From Apostichopus japonicus (lineage: Eukaryota; Echinodermata; Holothuroidea; Aspidochirotida; Stichopodidae), in the NCBI RefSeq assembly GCF_037975245.1, contig NC_092568.1:12859501-12923500 (forward strand): DNA of 64,000 bases. The letters are read 5' to 3'. The notes below the pieces were generated by a model, which searched no databases, was not told the DNA's origin, and saw only the letters and a list, made by a program, of their open reading frames with translations. Made by a program: the position numbers and the translations under genes. Shown here one piece after another: positions 39,963 through 53,286 of the stretch. How positions within the stretch are numbered: the first letter of the stretch is position 1; every line of letters starts with the position of its first letter.

Positions 39963-42900
39963 ATTGATCAAAATGATAAAAGAAAATTAACTTTTTATTA
40001 CTTATTGAAAAGCTATATTACGCTAGCCATAGTACTTAGGTCATGCAATAAGTGACTGTAATTTATTTGACCGTGTATGGATATAATATAGTTATTTACA
40101 ACGATTATTATTAAGCGTTGTTTTTGCGCCATTTGCCTTTTATGAAGTAGGTCAACAAATTGTGCTGGCGTCGGTCAAGTTTATAATCTTGACCTATCGC
40201 GGTCGATCACTTTAACTGTTCTGAGATTAAAGATCGTATCATATGAATTGCATAAACTGCTCTGTTTTGATACAGCTGTCATTCCGTTTATACAAGTATA
40301 AAGACAGATGAAAATTTTGATTGGATTTTATATATAAACGGCTTCTTTGCGTTATTTTGACGCCATCTTAAGAATGTAAAGAATGACTTAGGCAGAATTT
40401 AGTAACAATAATGATAAAAGGCAAAATTTAAGTCCTAGGTTTTAAGATAATCAGTTTAAAAATACGATAACCGTCTACATTGCTCCTATAACGCTTAATC
40501 AATGACGTATTTCTGTTCCACATTCTACATATTTATGTTAGTGTTAACCATTGTTTATAACTTCTACAATAACTCCAATAAAGAACCCAAAAATGTTATT
40601 GTAAACTCTTACAACCAAAATTAAGTAGATATATTGGATTTGGTTTTTAGTTATTAACAGAGAGCTTATTTGTTTTCATTGAGAATCGGCAGTTTGTTTA
40701 TTTTGTATAACCCGACATTTTGGAACTAATTGTCATGGTGTAGTGGAATTGTCATTTTATCATTCAAGTTTTGTTGTTTTATCATCATACTTGACAATAT
40801 ATCGGCAGATATTTTACCATGCACTATTTCAGTGTATGCATTACGTGAGAGTATGATCTAGTATTAAATGAATACCTTCATTTAGCATATAAACCTGCTT
40901 GGGCTACCTTTGTATCACTTTCACGTAACGCAGCCTACTTTATGTTCATTTAAGAATCGGAGATGACATTGTTATTTTAATTAATTGCTTAGGACAATTG
41001 CCAACATATACATTCACTTTCTGGAGCTAAATGAGAGTAATCTTTCCGGTCTTCATGCCGTCCGTTCATGCTTGTCTATATGTATATAGTGATTGATCCT
41101 CTCACCTGGAAGGAACTAAAAAGAAATAATTGTCAAACACAGGCTACTGCTTTAAGTTTACAACCTACGTTATCAATGGAATGGATCATTTTATATACAA
41201 ACACTGCGTTTTAACCAGCCACACTTTCTAAGAAACAATTATGGGATAAATATCACTTGCAGACTGTAACTTCTGGAACCGCCGTAAGCCGTCAATAGGA
41301 GACTATATACTTCCGGTCTATTTGGGGTTATACAGTATAGGGAGAAAACCTGTAGGGTTTCAGCGTCACTGGAACATAATTTAGCTTTAGAGAAGCACAA
41401 ACCCACAACCGAGAGTGACAACAGACAATAAAGCAATAGGCCTAATAAATTAACATAACAATTCAGATTTGTTAATCACGCCTTGGTATGCTGATATGAT
41501 GCTCGACGAATTGTCAACCATTTTAAGTCGCGATATCATTTTCGGGGCCTTCCAAGTACAATATGTCCCATTTAACTTTGAGCACGGTGTTATCAATCGA
41601 TTTTTGGTTCGCAGATGTTCACGATGTGCTGTATCATTTTCAATGAAAATAATATTCTTGCAGCATCTTTGGTCGCGAATGTATAGAAAACATTGAAAAT
41701 TCATATAGCTTAATAAATATGTCATTTTGTGTCTCATGTAGTTTTCGAGACAACAACAATAAGATTTTGATACGAATTTAATAAACTAAAACTAAATGCA
41801 TTTGAAAAGAATTTGATATGGTAACACTATAAACAGACACGCACTCGTGCATGATATTCATGAAGTGGAGTGATATCCAAACATACAGAAGCTATCTTGT
41901 CACGTAAGAGAAATGCTGCTACTCGGTGTATTGATGTAGCAGCTTCCCCTCTCACGGGTAGCAGTTCCCTTGCTTGAGTATATATAAGGAACAAGATAAT
42001 GTCAATTAGTGGCTTTTGTGGAACATATATGAGTCTGCCATTCAAGGTACCTGATTTTTCTTTGATTTCGATAAATTTTCAATTAAAATCCTGTTGCAAT
42101 AAAGTTTACAAGCATATAACTAGTTAATGATGGCGCAAACTTCAATAAAACAATCTATGGAAAAGCTTCGTTTTGATTTTTACGTATATGATTAATATAA
42201 CGCATACAAATGTCTATAACCGGGGTGACGAACTTTGGAGAATGGAATGGATAGATTAATAACTCGTTAATTAATATTTACCTGGTCATCTAATAAGTTT
42301 ATCTTGGTTTGATCAGTTGCAATATATGGACTAACAAAATACAGGATTTGAAAACAATGATTAGATACAAATTAACAATCAAACGCAAGAAAAAGGCTGT
42401 TTCTCATTTCCGTGTACCACCGGAATGGAATATTCGACAGCTTTACGATTTCAACAGTAAGTTGCCATTTTGCGTGCATGGGGCCCCGTGATATGTTTGA
42501 AAATCAACAGAATGTCTTCATCGTTAAACCAGAGATTTGAAACTATACTAACATAAACAGAGATTACAGGAGCCTCGTAGTAGACTATTTGTCTATAATA
42601 CATTATGCTGCCTTCCTCTACTAAGTGGCATTCAAGTTGTTTACTGAAAACTTCGGCTTGATTTTTATTGCTTTATCTGGCAGAATTTAAGATAAGGGAA
42701 ATCACACAAACAATATCTAATTTAAGTAACCTACTAAACGCATTATTCCGATTCCAAATAAATGGGTTCAGAAAAGGTCTCCAACCTTTGAGGAATAAGT
42801 AACGTCTATACTCGCCTGCATATAGGAAGGCTTGGTGTATGTGTACCCTGTTACTAAAATGCTACAAGGGTAGAAATATAGTCGTAAAGACCACCGGACT

Positions 42901-42971
42901 TCATTGATTTGTCTGCTCTTTCTGTCGGGATACCACTTATCATAACGGCAACCCTCTACTTTCTAAAGATC
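39963..42971. other. no gene recognised
   Basis: AT-rich single-copy-looking DNA; the longest open frame is 95 codons (41450-41737, minus) with no motif. Confidence 0.4.
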
Positions 42972-43008
42972 GAGGAGGAGGAGGAGGAGGAGGAGGAGGA
43001 GGAGGAGT
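42972..43008. repeat. (GAG)n microsatellite
   Basis: Twelve or so GAG units in a row. Confidence 0.97.
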
Positions 43009-43073
43009 TGTTCACTGCAGAAATGCAGCAGTGGTGAATGAATACGTGGCCCATGCTGCGAAATCATATCAAC

Positions 43074-43235
43074 CAGTGGCGTGCACAGGATTCCAAAGGT
43101 GGAAGGTGGGGGGGGGGCAAATTTCAAATTTCCCCTGACTAATTGAGGTATAGGGGCTGAACTTTTGTGGAAGGGTCATGGGCAAATAAAGAGTTTTATG
43201 AAGGAGGTTCGCTGCCGTGGGGTCATTGAATCCGA
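43074..43235 (+). mobile_element. truncated relative of the 21.8 kb hAT-like element
   Basis: CAGTGGCGTGCACAGGATTC, a G run, then GGGGCTGAACTTTTGTGGAA and GGGGTCATTGAATCCGACTA. It follows the order of the 21809-21975 copy over about 160 bases. No right end or target duplication was found. Confidence 0.8.
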
Positions 43236-45560
43236 CTACCTTTAAGAAATATAGAATAATATCCGACGGTGTACGAATAGCCTATACTATAGCCTATCAC
43301 CATCGTTGATCAGACATTTTGAACAATTTCAGACGCCGTGGCTCTATATACAGGCTGGTGTTTACACAGGAAATTTTTAATGTATGTTGACAGAGCGCTG
43401 ATGTTAGTCAGCAGCATCGATACAAAATATGATCCCTTCAAGTCATGTTTAAAGCAGCACGAAGTTGTTATAAGTTCTGACGCACTGTCCTGACATTACA
43501 GGGCATGTTATGTAATCACTCCAAATTCACAATGACACGAATACCAAAAGGGATGAATGAATTTGTCGTATTGTTACTTCATGAAATAAATTTATTCTTC
43601 GAGAAAATCGCTTTACATCTCTTCGAACGGTATCAAAGAGAGTACATATTCATATCTGACGTACGTAATTTGCATATAACTATTTCGAGTGCACGTTTTA
43701 TTGTTTCTTGTTAACGACTACATTTATTAAGTGTTATACTTACAGGCTGGATCTATGGGGTATAAGTACGCCTATAACTATTGCAAAGTAAAGTATACTT
43801 ATATGACTCAGTAACAAAACAAAACAAAAAAATTAAAAAAGAAATACACCCGACTAGAAAAACTTTATTAACGAAATTTAGTAAATATCTGTCTTCAGAT
43901 TAGCATCTGTATCATTGCTGTTGCTGTTTTTGCTCGGTTCAGTTTGGACTCGGATGTCATCAAACGCTTTTGAAGCCTTTTTTAGCCCTGACGGTATCAG
44001 GGAATGTTTGTAAAACTTGCTCCTCTTCTCATGAACACCTTGCACGTCACGTCTACGTGACATTAATAAGGCATGTTTGCCATCTGGACAATGTCCGTTG
44101 CCGAAATTCGAGGGAAAAAAACCTTATCTTGTCCGCTATATTAGAGAGTTATATAGGGACAGGAGGAAAACTGTAGACAAGTCAAACCCCGGGAAAAAGC
44201 AAAGAGAGACGAAAAAGAAGAAGATAATAAAACAAATAAAAAGAAGAAGAAGTAGGAAGAGGAAGAAGGAGAAGAAGAGGAGAGAAAAATTAGATCAAGG
44301 CTTTGGTAAAACAATCAAGAAAATGTGTCACAAGATGAGGAATTGAAGCAAAGAGGCAATAACAAATAGAGCCTACTGCAGTGATGTGAGGGAGGTATCT
44401 ATCGGTACAATGCCCTGTAATGAACTTCTCTGGTCGACCGGCAGTATAGTATTAACAGCAGTATAGCATGAGCAGAAGCACGTGTTGCTAATGGCTTTCG
44501 CCATCTGAGGTTTTATGTGCAGGTAGGCTGCATGTTAAGTGGTCACTCGATCTTTCCAATGCCTACCTGATGTCAATCAACTCGATACCTGTTTAAGTAC
44601 ATCCAATCAAGACACAAGTCACGAGGCCTCTCGGAGGTACCACGTGGACGGATATTAAGGCGACAAATGTCACCGTATTCTTTATTTTTTTGTTATATTA
44701 ACTCTTTTCCTTTCCTTTCCTTTCTTTTTCACTCGATAGTTTTGTTGACCTGTGAAAACTCTTGATTTAGATTTCGTTGTTGTTTACAGATAAGATGTTC
44801 TGTAAGTCTTTTCTCGGTTATACGGTTTCCTTGTTCTTATTTTGTAGAGAGGCCGGTGCCGAGTAACGGAGATAAAATGTAACAAAATAAAAGATACTGA
44901 CTTGTTTATCTCTTCAACCCGTCTGCTTTATACAACAGCTGAACGCCGACAGAGAATATTTACTCGAAAAGTTTACCAAATTTTCCCAAGTGGCCTTATA
45001 CTTTGATAATATCCCTAATAAGGAGTAGGCTATAGGTTTACTACTTTCGTAGAGCTTATATTAAAGGTAAAAGAAGAAGGCGTGAATTTGGGTAATTAGA
45101 ACATAGATAGCTAGCTATCTTTAACTGATGTACTTTTGGATAAGTTTTGTTTTACTGTACCGTGTTCGTATATTTACCTTTAGAGTGTAACACCTGTGTT
45201 TCTTTGTATATATGCACTATGGATAAGTGAATTCTCTTAATTTGATAACTTACTGAAAATTGAAAATTCAATTAATGCAACTTACTGGGCATACTATCAT
45301 TGTATATTTCGAGTCTATAACTAACGTGCGCTTTTCGTGTAATATTTATCACATGTAAAAGTAAATAGGAAATTTCTATCTTGATTGTAGTTTCAGTTAT
45401 TAAATGTCGTCCCTATAATGACAGTTGACTGCAGTCAAGCCAAGTAAACTATATGTTGGATTTCTGTATCGAATCCGCTCGAAAAAATTCCAAAAACTAA
45501 AGCAAATGGCTGCTTTCAACCTAACTGTATCGAAAACAATTTATCGAACTCAAATAAAAT
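43236..45560. other. no gene recognised; lysine-rich purine frame
   Basis: A plus frame at 44077-44346 becomes lysine- and arginine-rich from about 44200 because the DNA is a purine tract of AAG, GAAG and AGG words. It is judged low complexity, not a gene. Confidence 0.4.
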
Positions 45561-45569
45561 TAATATATA

Positions 45570-45653
<84 letters not shown>
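45561..45653. repeat. (TA)n microsatellite
   Basis: About 90 bases of TA with one TTT interruption. Confidence 0.98.
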
Positions 45654-45655
<2 letters not shown>

Positions 45656-45712
45656 GAGTAGGTTGGCGTCTATCTTGGCGCAGAGTGCTCTATGTCCATT
45701 GGACAGAGCGGA

Positions 45713-45756
45713 GTTGTCTGAAGATCGCTATAAAGCGTGAAACTCCGAGTTACAAC
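45713..45756 (+). ncRNA. hammerhead-ribozyme-like motif
   Basis: All parts of a type I hammerhead occur in order: GTTGT, CTGAAGA (core), TCGCTATAAAGCGT, GAAA (core), CTCCGAG, TT, ACAAC. GTTGT/ACAAC gives a 5 bp stem I. CGCT/AGCG gives a 4 bp stem II with loop ATAA. CTCCGAG is a tiny stem III, and the predicted cleavage would follow TT (45751). A further hairpin (GCTCT and GTCC against GGAC and AGAGC, 45687-45709) lies just upstream. Compact hammerheads like this are known in Penelope-like retroelements. The U-U pair that should close stem II argues for decay. The motif sits in a 136-base island between two TA arrays. Confidence 0.45.
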
Positions 45757-45789
45757 TACTAGTGTTCCACTAGTCTCATCTAGTATCAA

Positions 45790-45801
45790 CATATATATAT
45801 A

Positions 45802-45859
<58 letters not shown>

Positions 45860-45900
45860 TATTTATAGTATATATATAGCATATATATAGCATATATAGA
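45790..45900. repeat. (TA)n microsatellite, degenerate 3' part
   Basis: TA run with TTT and ACA interruptions, then three copies of a TATATAGCA-type unit. Confidence 0.95.
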
Positions 45901-47575
45901 TGTATATAGCCTATATGACTGATTAGATATTGCAATCGAACACGGCAATGCAGCATCTTCTCACCAACCCCCCTCCCCTCCCCACACCCACATGCACACA
46001 ATGTATTCATACTGCATCGTCTAACATAATCGTGTGCGCTACAAACTGTATTAGGTTAACCATTTCACACGCGTTTTTGTATGTCATGGAGAATGCCATA
46101 ACACCTGTTTTCATGTTACGATTCCTGCAAAACTCATTCGACGCACATCAGAAGTTTATGATACGCCTTATAGTGACGTCATGATAGTTTTTAGGCCAGG
46201 GATCAGTACGCCCCCTGAAACCCCCCAAAACTGTTCGATTTCTTGGTGTGGATTGCTAGGACCAGAGGCAGTTCCTCAGATGAGGGCAATTAAGTGATAG
46301 CTAAAATAATATTTTGACATAATGAAATCATGTCAATTCGTATAAAGTGCTTGTTTCTTGCCCGTAACAGACCGTTCATCTGTCGAGATTGTCCGCTCTT
46401 TTATCGATTGTACTAGTTTATTGTAGGTTATATAACAGACCACAAGTTTGAACATGGCCAGAAGCTGTCAAAAATAACGAGTTTAATATTAGTTTGGGAG
46501 GTTCCTAGCGGGTTGGCACTAGAAGAAGTCTTGGATACCCAAAAAAAAAGTTGCATTTTGAGAGGAAATTCGTTACATTTAATTTCTGATAGTCTGAGCG
46601 CCTATGGTTTTTAGTATGCGTACTGTGTAGCTGTCAAATAATGTGGCGGATTTCTGCTGACTCCATAGTGAGAATCCTATCATCTCAGGAAACTATTCAT
46701 TATAAAAAAAATTATGATGCTTTCAGTGAAAATTTGCAACGTTAACTAATATAATATTTTCAGTTGCCAAATTGCATGAAATGTATAGATTTGGGAAGAG
46801 AGAACATTATGCTGTCCTGAAGGTCTGTTTCCGTAGCTGGTAATGTAACACTTTGAACGCGGATCAAACATCACTGCACACATGCTAAAGTTGCATGCGC
46901 GATCTCAATATAGGGAGTTGCTATCCAGGATTTCACCATACCTCGTTTCCGGGTCGTATGTATTAATGATTCCTTCAGTACATTAATTATGAAAAATCCT
47001 TATAATCTATATACTTTCGAAATTGAAACACACAATTATGACATTTGGTGTTTATATGGCAAATGTTCCCATGCACTATAGCTGAAATTCCAAAGCTTCA
47101 TCAAACTGCGAATGGTTTGTAATGGTTTGCATTCCATTTTGAATAAATATATTGAACATTTTAGGGGAAGAAAAAACGATATGCATTCTTATTTCAAATA
47201 CCATCATAAACTGACATTCACTCTACGGTCACACATTACAGATACATTCAAACAATTTTAGCAAATTTAGGTTTCCTCTATTCGCAATTAAAAACAAACT
47301 TAATCAGGAGGTGTATTTCACTCTATAGTGCACAGTTTAGCAAAGTGTGGAACGCGCGCAAATCTTCTGCGGCACGCGAAAACGTCTTCGCGCGTAACCA
47401 TTATGCATAGGCCTATACCTAAAGACTGGTGAATGATAGCTATGGAAACGCAGGATGATTTAGTCTACCATAAAGATATATCATAAAGATATATCATAAA
47501 GATATTGAATCGAGTCAATAATATCGGTTTCCATTGATTTTCTTGTTAATATTGAAACTGTCACGCAATTAGGAT
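45901..47575. other. no gene recognised
   Basis: Single-copy-looking DNA. CATAAAGATATAT is repeated three times at about 47469-47506. Confidence 0.4.
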
Positions 47576-47640
47576 CAGGCCCATTAAGCCCTGGAGCCTG
47601 GGGAGTTTCCCTTCTCAACCCCCCCCCCCCCTCTGTTCTA
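47576..47640 (+). mobile_element. degenerate hAT-like left end
   Basis: CAGGCCCATTAAGCCCTGG then AGCCTGGGG and a C run. It resembles the start of the 37008 element (CAGGGCCGGATTAAGC, then AGGCCTGGGG). No partner end was found. Confidence 0.4.
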
Positions 47641-47705
47641 GCTCATTTAGTGTATAATGAGTCGGATATACAATGTACGTACCTCCAAAATCTGACAATT
47701 ACGGC

Positions 47706-47835
47706 CAACGTCTACCGACGCCAACCGACGCCAACCGACCGGTGTACACCGACAATGAACGACGTCATCCGACCGGTGTACACCGGCAATGCATGACGTC
47801 ACCCGACTGGTGTAACAGGCAATGAATGACCGACG
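47706..47835. repeat. 34 bp tandem repeat with two palindromes per unit
   Basis: Units start at 47736, 47770 and 47804. Each has CGACCGGTGTACACCG, then CAATG and a TGACGTCA-like site, and is preceded by two CCGACGCCAA units. ACCGGTGTACACCGG is a near-perfect palindrome; TGACGTCA is the CRE palindrome. Confidence 0.93.
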
Positions 47836-50800
47836 GTAACTATTAATACGAATGTCTTTGGTCGTTAATTTCGTGTGTCTGCGTGTGTGTATGTGTATGT
47901 TATATTCTTGAAAGTTACACTCCCCAGGACCTCACCTTAAAGTGTAGGATTCCTGTAAATAAAGTTGAGTATTTCTAACATGGATTCCACTAAATTGTTG
48001 TGACGTGACAGAAGAATCTCCTGTCCGTCCGTGTTTTTGCTGTTAAGTATCCCCCTCCCTCCCCGCCCACCCTCTATATAGGATCGCATATGCTACACAT
48101 CTTGAGGAAGAACTCTGCACGCAGGGTTGTCAAGAGAAGGCAATGTCACTCAAAGACATGCTTTGCCTTTATCAAGCCCCTTACGCGACATAGCAACCAG
48201 CAATCTGTCGTCTGCGAAGTATCTCTTTTGTCAACACGGTAGACCTAACAGGCAGACATGTAAAAGATCATGTTAAAATTAGGCTATATACCATCACCAT
48301 GGCAACATTTGTATCGTCATACCCTATTTACTATATAACATCTTACACTAGGTATCTAATGTTTTTTTGATATCGTGTTGTGTAATGTATACAATAAGAA
48401 GATTGAAACCTCAAAGATTATAAATCCCAAACGGTCATGTTATATGGCCATGTTAACTGTTCCGTACGAATGTAGTTCAACCTAACCTGCGAGGATACCT
48501 GTTACATATATAAAATATATAACAAAATCGAACACTGACTTACTTATTACGTGTGGTAACACCAATGGCTTAACATATTGTATAACTTCTACTTTGAAAA
48601 GTCAACTTAACTGAATAATTTTCAATAAAACCGTTTTAGTTGAAAAAAAAAGTTTAAACATTTTCTCAAACTTTGAAGTAAGATTGGAATTTCAATATAA
48701 AAAACATTACCGTATTAGTCAAATATCACACTTAACATACATGTAATATGCATCGCGAGTTATTCTGGAAATGGTGTGTGGGGGCAGGGGGGGTGGATGG
48801 GTGGGCTTAATAATGTGTCTGCTCGAAAATCGAGTGGTAAGTTAGCTCAGCATCTTCCAAATCGAAATTGGATTTAAGTGTTTTTTTTTTTTGTGACACC
48901 TCTAATCGGCTAATTCAAAAGGAATTTCTGTAACGTGGTAATCCTGTATAGCGTCCTCTAATTTGTACAAGTTGCCGCCTCAACGGTTTTGCATATAGTT
49001 TTAATTGTAAAGTAGTAGTTTTAATAGATGAGTTTGTACACAAGTTAACTTTCCGAAGAAACATTTGTTTCTCTGAGATTTCAAATTCTGTGGTCGTAAG
49101 GTAGTTGGATAGTGATAAGATACTGAATTTATGTACATTTGCAGGATGGCTTTAGACACGAAATTAAGTGTGATGTGTTGCAGGTCGTTAAAAACACACT
49201 GCTATCAATCAAGGTTGGATGCTATAACACATTTAATTTTTGAGAAATGATATTTTAAGCTAGCGAGGTTCGTCAACGAAAGTGACTGAACTACTGAGTT
49301 TAATACACAGACCATTAGATCAGACCCTCAGATGCAAAAGAAAACTCAATGAATGGTGGTCTCAAATGACGTCATTACAATTCATTACGAAATTGTTAAG
49401 AAAACCATGGTATTCAATGTCATCCAAGGGTGTGCAGTTGTTTATAGGAATTTAAAAAAAAAATATCGCTTTGCTTGAGTTATTATAATGTATAAAACGA
49501 TGGAATAACGTTAACCGTTGGGAATGGACCGAGGAGCTGACGTCATCGGATTTGAAGCCTTAAAGGAGCATTCCAGAGATAAAACATGTTTTATATGTGA
49601 ATAACTTGAAAACCGCTATAGAAATATTACTAACACTCAACTGTTCCTTTTCCTTTCACTATAACATATCAAGATTAAACGTCTGCCTAATGTCACTCTT
49701 TAAGTTGCATTTCTTGTTCGCTTGACGTTCATGATTACAAAATGCTTTTCTTTCTTCACATTAGGACACATTTGTTGCAAATATCTTCCGTAAACAAAGC
49801 CACATTGCAATGTGGTTACTGTTACTTCGTCTAATACCCATGCAGTCTAGATTTTGGTAGTCATACCACGTGACCATCCTTACAAAAGTTGAAAGTAGGT
49901 TACAATCAGTACGAATTCTCGTGCAACCATAACTATATTTTTGTATAACGTACATGTTTCTCTACCAGGAAAAAAAATTCAACAGTAATGTAGTCTTCAC
50001 GTCTATATAAATTAAAGTAGCGCCAACTATTTCATCCATATTTGCGGTTCTGTTGTCCGTTCGTATACCGTTCAAGCGCATCACAGCAATTAAGTTCATA
50101 ATCGCCAGTACTGACTGAGCAAGTCAGCGACCAAATTGGACGAAAGGAAAACTTCATTTGAAATTAGAAGTTGATTAGAATACTGGTATCGTTTGATGAA
50201 ATACAATCATAGAAGAATATATTTATTGCTAGTTATATCATTGCTTGGGTATACTTTATTTTACAGTTTACGCGACTATTTGAGAGCAGGCTGGATATTT
50301 CATAACAGTTGTTTGAACAATCATTTGACCTCTAACCCAACTGGTTGCGTTTTCGACATGGGTTTTGTTGCTTATTCAAACTTAAACCGTACTTTGTGGT
50401 CTTATTCACTCAATATCGGAAGTTATTGAATAATTAACAATTTAATTCGAGGAATTTGAGGCTTTCGTGAACATTGCATCATATTTATCTGAAGTCATGG
50501 AAACGGATAAAGGAGTGTATCAAACTGTTGAATTATTGAAAAGCATGGTGAAACACACATCGTATAATCTAATGAGCTTATGAAATGCCTTATGTGGTAA
50601 AACAATGTGCCCCGTCCGTTTCTAACTCTCCCCCTCCCCAACCCCCACCAAAAAAAAAAAAGGGAAAAAAAGATTTACCGGCTAAAAATCAGGTAATTAC
50701 AAAAACAATCCAGACTAATTAATTTAAATATTTGCTGATAAATATTTGTCTAACTTTACCTGATTGCCAAACTCGTATCAGCATAGTAATTGTAATATAG

Positions 50801-51862
50801 TGATTGACATACTAATATAGTAATTGAAATAGTGATAAGTGATAAAGTAATATCGTAATTGCATAGTAATTTAAAGACCAAGTGAGTTTTCTGACAAAGA
50901 TAGGCTGAGAATGATATTTACTTAAAACTATCCAAATTAAACCATAAAAAGAAGAAGTAAATTGTTGGAAAATATTATCTCCAAAGAGATCATTTTCTTC
51001 CGATCATTACATTATACATTTGGTAAAATGAAAATGTGTTCGTCTTTGAACCGTAACGTTGAACTTTCGGAGAGTCACAAAAGCTGTTCACTCCGACCTT
51101 GATGAAAGCACTTGTAATTGTTGTCTTATGTGGAATTCTGCATATGTTGCAGATAAATGGAGTCTCTTTATCCATGTAAACTGTACTCTCTTAAGAAAGG
51201 AGGTCAGTTTGGCTAAGGTCGAAGATCCATCCGTCCAAATCTGCTGACGAATGTCATCATAAATGTATCAACATTTATATTTAAAAAAGAAATGCGTTCC
51301 CTCTTGTGAGACATTGCCTGTCCAAAAAGGAATAAAAGTTTCCTGGCGGGAACTAAGGTAATTTCGTAAATGTTTATTTCAGGCCTTTTTGTGGTGAACA
51401 AGGAGTTAGGACAAGCTGAGGACATCGATAATAAAGCTATCACATTTAGTCTTGACTCAGAGCATGTGATGTATCACAGCCCGCGGATAACGTACACATC
51501 ATTGTCAGATTGTTGAGACTAGTTCATAAATCCAGAGCCAGTGGTCATTAAACAATTTACGCATTTCGCCTGTTAATTCGGTTTTGCTCTGACATGATTT
51601 GTCAGAAGTTTAACACTGAGCTGTCATCATTATTTACACCTTCGCCAGCCCTAGAACGTAACTGAGGGCTCCAGGGGTATTTAAAAGTAGCTGCCTATAG
51701 AGATCATTCCAAGGGATGCCTGAGTATTAAACTTGATTGTTTATTTTCAGCTTCCGATTGACCGACAGACAGATCATCTTACGCTTGTAACTAAGCATTT
51801 TAGAACAGACTTCTGCAAAGCAAACGAATTGTCGAACCCGGGCTTTCCACCTTATATGCGTG
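47836..51862. other. no gene recognised
   Basis: AT-rich DNA with a degenerate AGTAAT/AATATAG stretch at about 50785-50872. No transposon ends with duplications were found. Confidence 0.4.
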
Positions 51863-52125
51863 GAGTGTTAGCTCAGTGGTTAACGCCGGTGCCTTTCAGT
51901 CATAAGGTCCCCGGTTCGAGTCACTCCCAGATTAATGTATGTCGTCCAGTTACAGAGTTGTTGACAATTGACAATTCATAATCATGGACGTTTAAAAAGG
52001 AATGTAAGAGACTGACTTCGGTCAGCTTGCGGCTTTGATAAGCCAATGAGGCTTCTCCGCGAGTCCACTGTAGGCGTTTGTCGCCTGTATCGAACAATAC
52101 GCCTACATTGGAATTACGACATTCC
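51863..52125 (+). mobile_element. tRNA-derived SINE with inverted 3' segment
   Basis: The tRNA-like head has A box TTAGCTCAGTGGTTAA and B box GGTTCGAGTCA (51912-51922). Its T stem has lost a few bases. The body continues to a segment shared with 23.9 kb: CCACTGTAGGCG, 24 bases, then CGCCTACATTGG. CCACTGTAGGCG (52065-52076) and CGCCTACATTGG (52100-52111) are inverted copies, 11 of 12 pairing, so a hairpin can form. After this comes AATTACGACATTCC, the inverted match of the 23.9 kb segment. No target duplication was seen. Confidence 0.7.
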
Positions 52126-53139
52126 TTATCCGAAGGATTTTACAATAATCCTCTTTCAACTTTGTTGATAGATTCCCAGTAAGTTTTCCGTTGTTCATTG
52201 CATCTTGAAGCACCGTACATACGGGTGAGTGAGTGTGTGGTGGTTCAGCGGATGGGGGAGGGAGAGCTTCGTGTATACTGTGTACAGATGGAAAAAGCAG
52301 CTAACATACTCTTCTTGCCCATGGTACCACAAAGTCACAACAAAATGCAGCTGCAAGGTCGAATGTATGTTTCCATAATGCTTAAAGGAGAATGTACGCT
52401 TTATTATTTACAATCATCATCCCAACCAATAGAGGTAGTGCACTATAGTGTGTAAAACGAAATATTTTCTTATTGGTAGACACGCTGGGGGCAAATCACG
52501 TAGATTTTCCGTAATTAAATCTGCTGTAGGGAAATTTCATTTAGGCTATAAACGAATGCGGACTAGAATAAAGTAAAGCAAGGAACATCTTGCCGATAGG
52601 CTTAACACTGAATGAGAAAACAAGTAGCCTCTCTTTCCACGCTTGTGTCTTTAGCACTGTACGTACGGAACCCCGAAGGAACGAAGGCATTTTATTGATT
52701 GCTTTGAATAAATTAATCGATAAAGCAAAAGACAGTTCACTCCAGGAAATTTGTCTAAATGGGCAAATTTCGTTCATTTTGCATGTTATTTACCACAAAG
52801 TGAACTTTTGCTTTTAAGATTAAACATGGAAGAAGTGGTTTCGATGAGAGGGGCGCTGTTATCTTCTTCAGAGTCATGGCCTTCCCAACTTGAATTTTAT
52901 ATTTAGACGTGAACGTGTTAGTATGTGTGTTGTGAACGAATCATGTCACTCGTTCATGCTATAGCCTATAGAACGTTTTATTTGGGTGAAGGCCGGGTGT
53001 TTCAGAAAAGAACGCATGTACGTGTCCCGGTATAGCATAGAGCGTTACTCAGGTAATTTTCTTTTAAATTTACTTCACAGAGAGAAACATTGGTTGGAGC
53101 AAAGTTCCAGAGAGTACCAAAACTCTCATTAATCTAGAT
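52126..53139. other. no gene recognised
   Basis: A plus frame of 85 codons (52198-52455) has no motif and is not supported as a gene. Confidence 0.4.
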
Positions 53140-53286
53140 AAAGCAATCTACAGGGGTAGGCCGGTAGGGTGCTCAAGACTAATATCTGATTAGTGCACAA
53201 TTTTGGGTCCTGATTGCTTTTCGCTAGCCTGACGAAATCTTTCGCGGGTAGAATTTGGCCCGCGGGTCGAAGTTTGAAAATCCCTG
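53140..53286 (+). mobile_element. degenerate hAT-like right end
   Basis: TTTGGCCCGCGGGTCGAAGT, then TTGAAAATCCCTG at the end. Read inward this is CAGGGATTTTCAAACTTCG, the usual style of hAT ends. The left boundary is a guess; no left partner or duplication was found. Confidence 0.4.

Noticed and set aside
44077-44346. Lysine-rich frame that could look like a nuclear localisation tail
   Set aside because: Explained by a purine-rich low-complexity tract.
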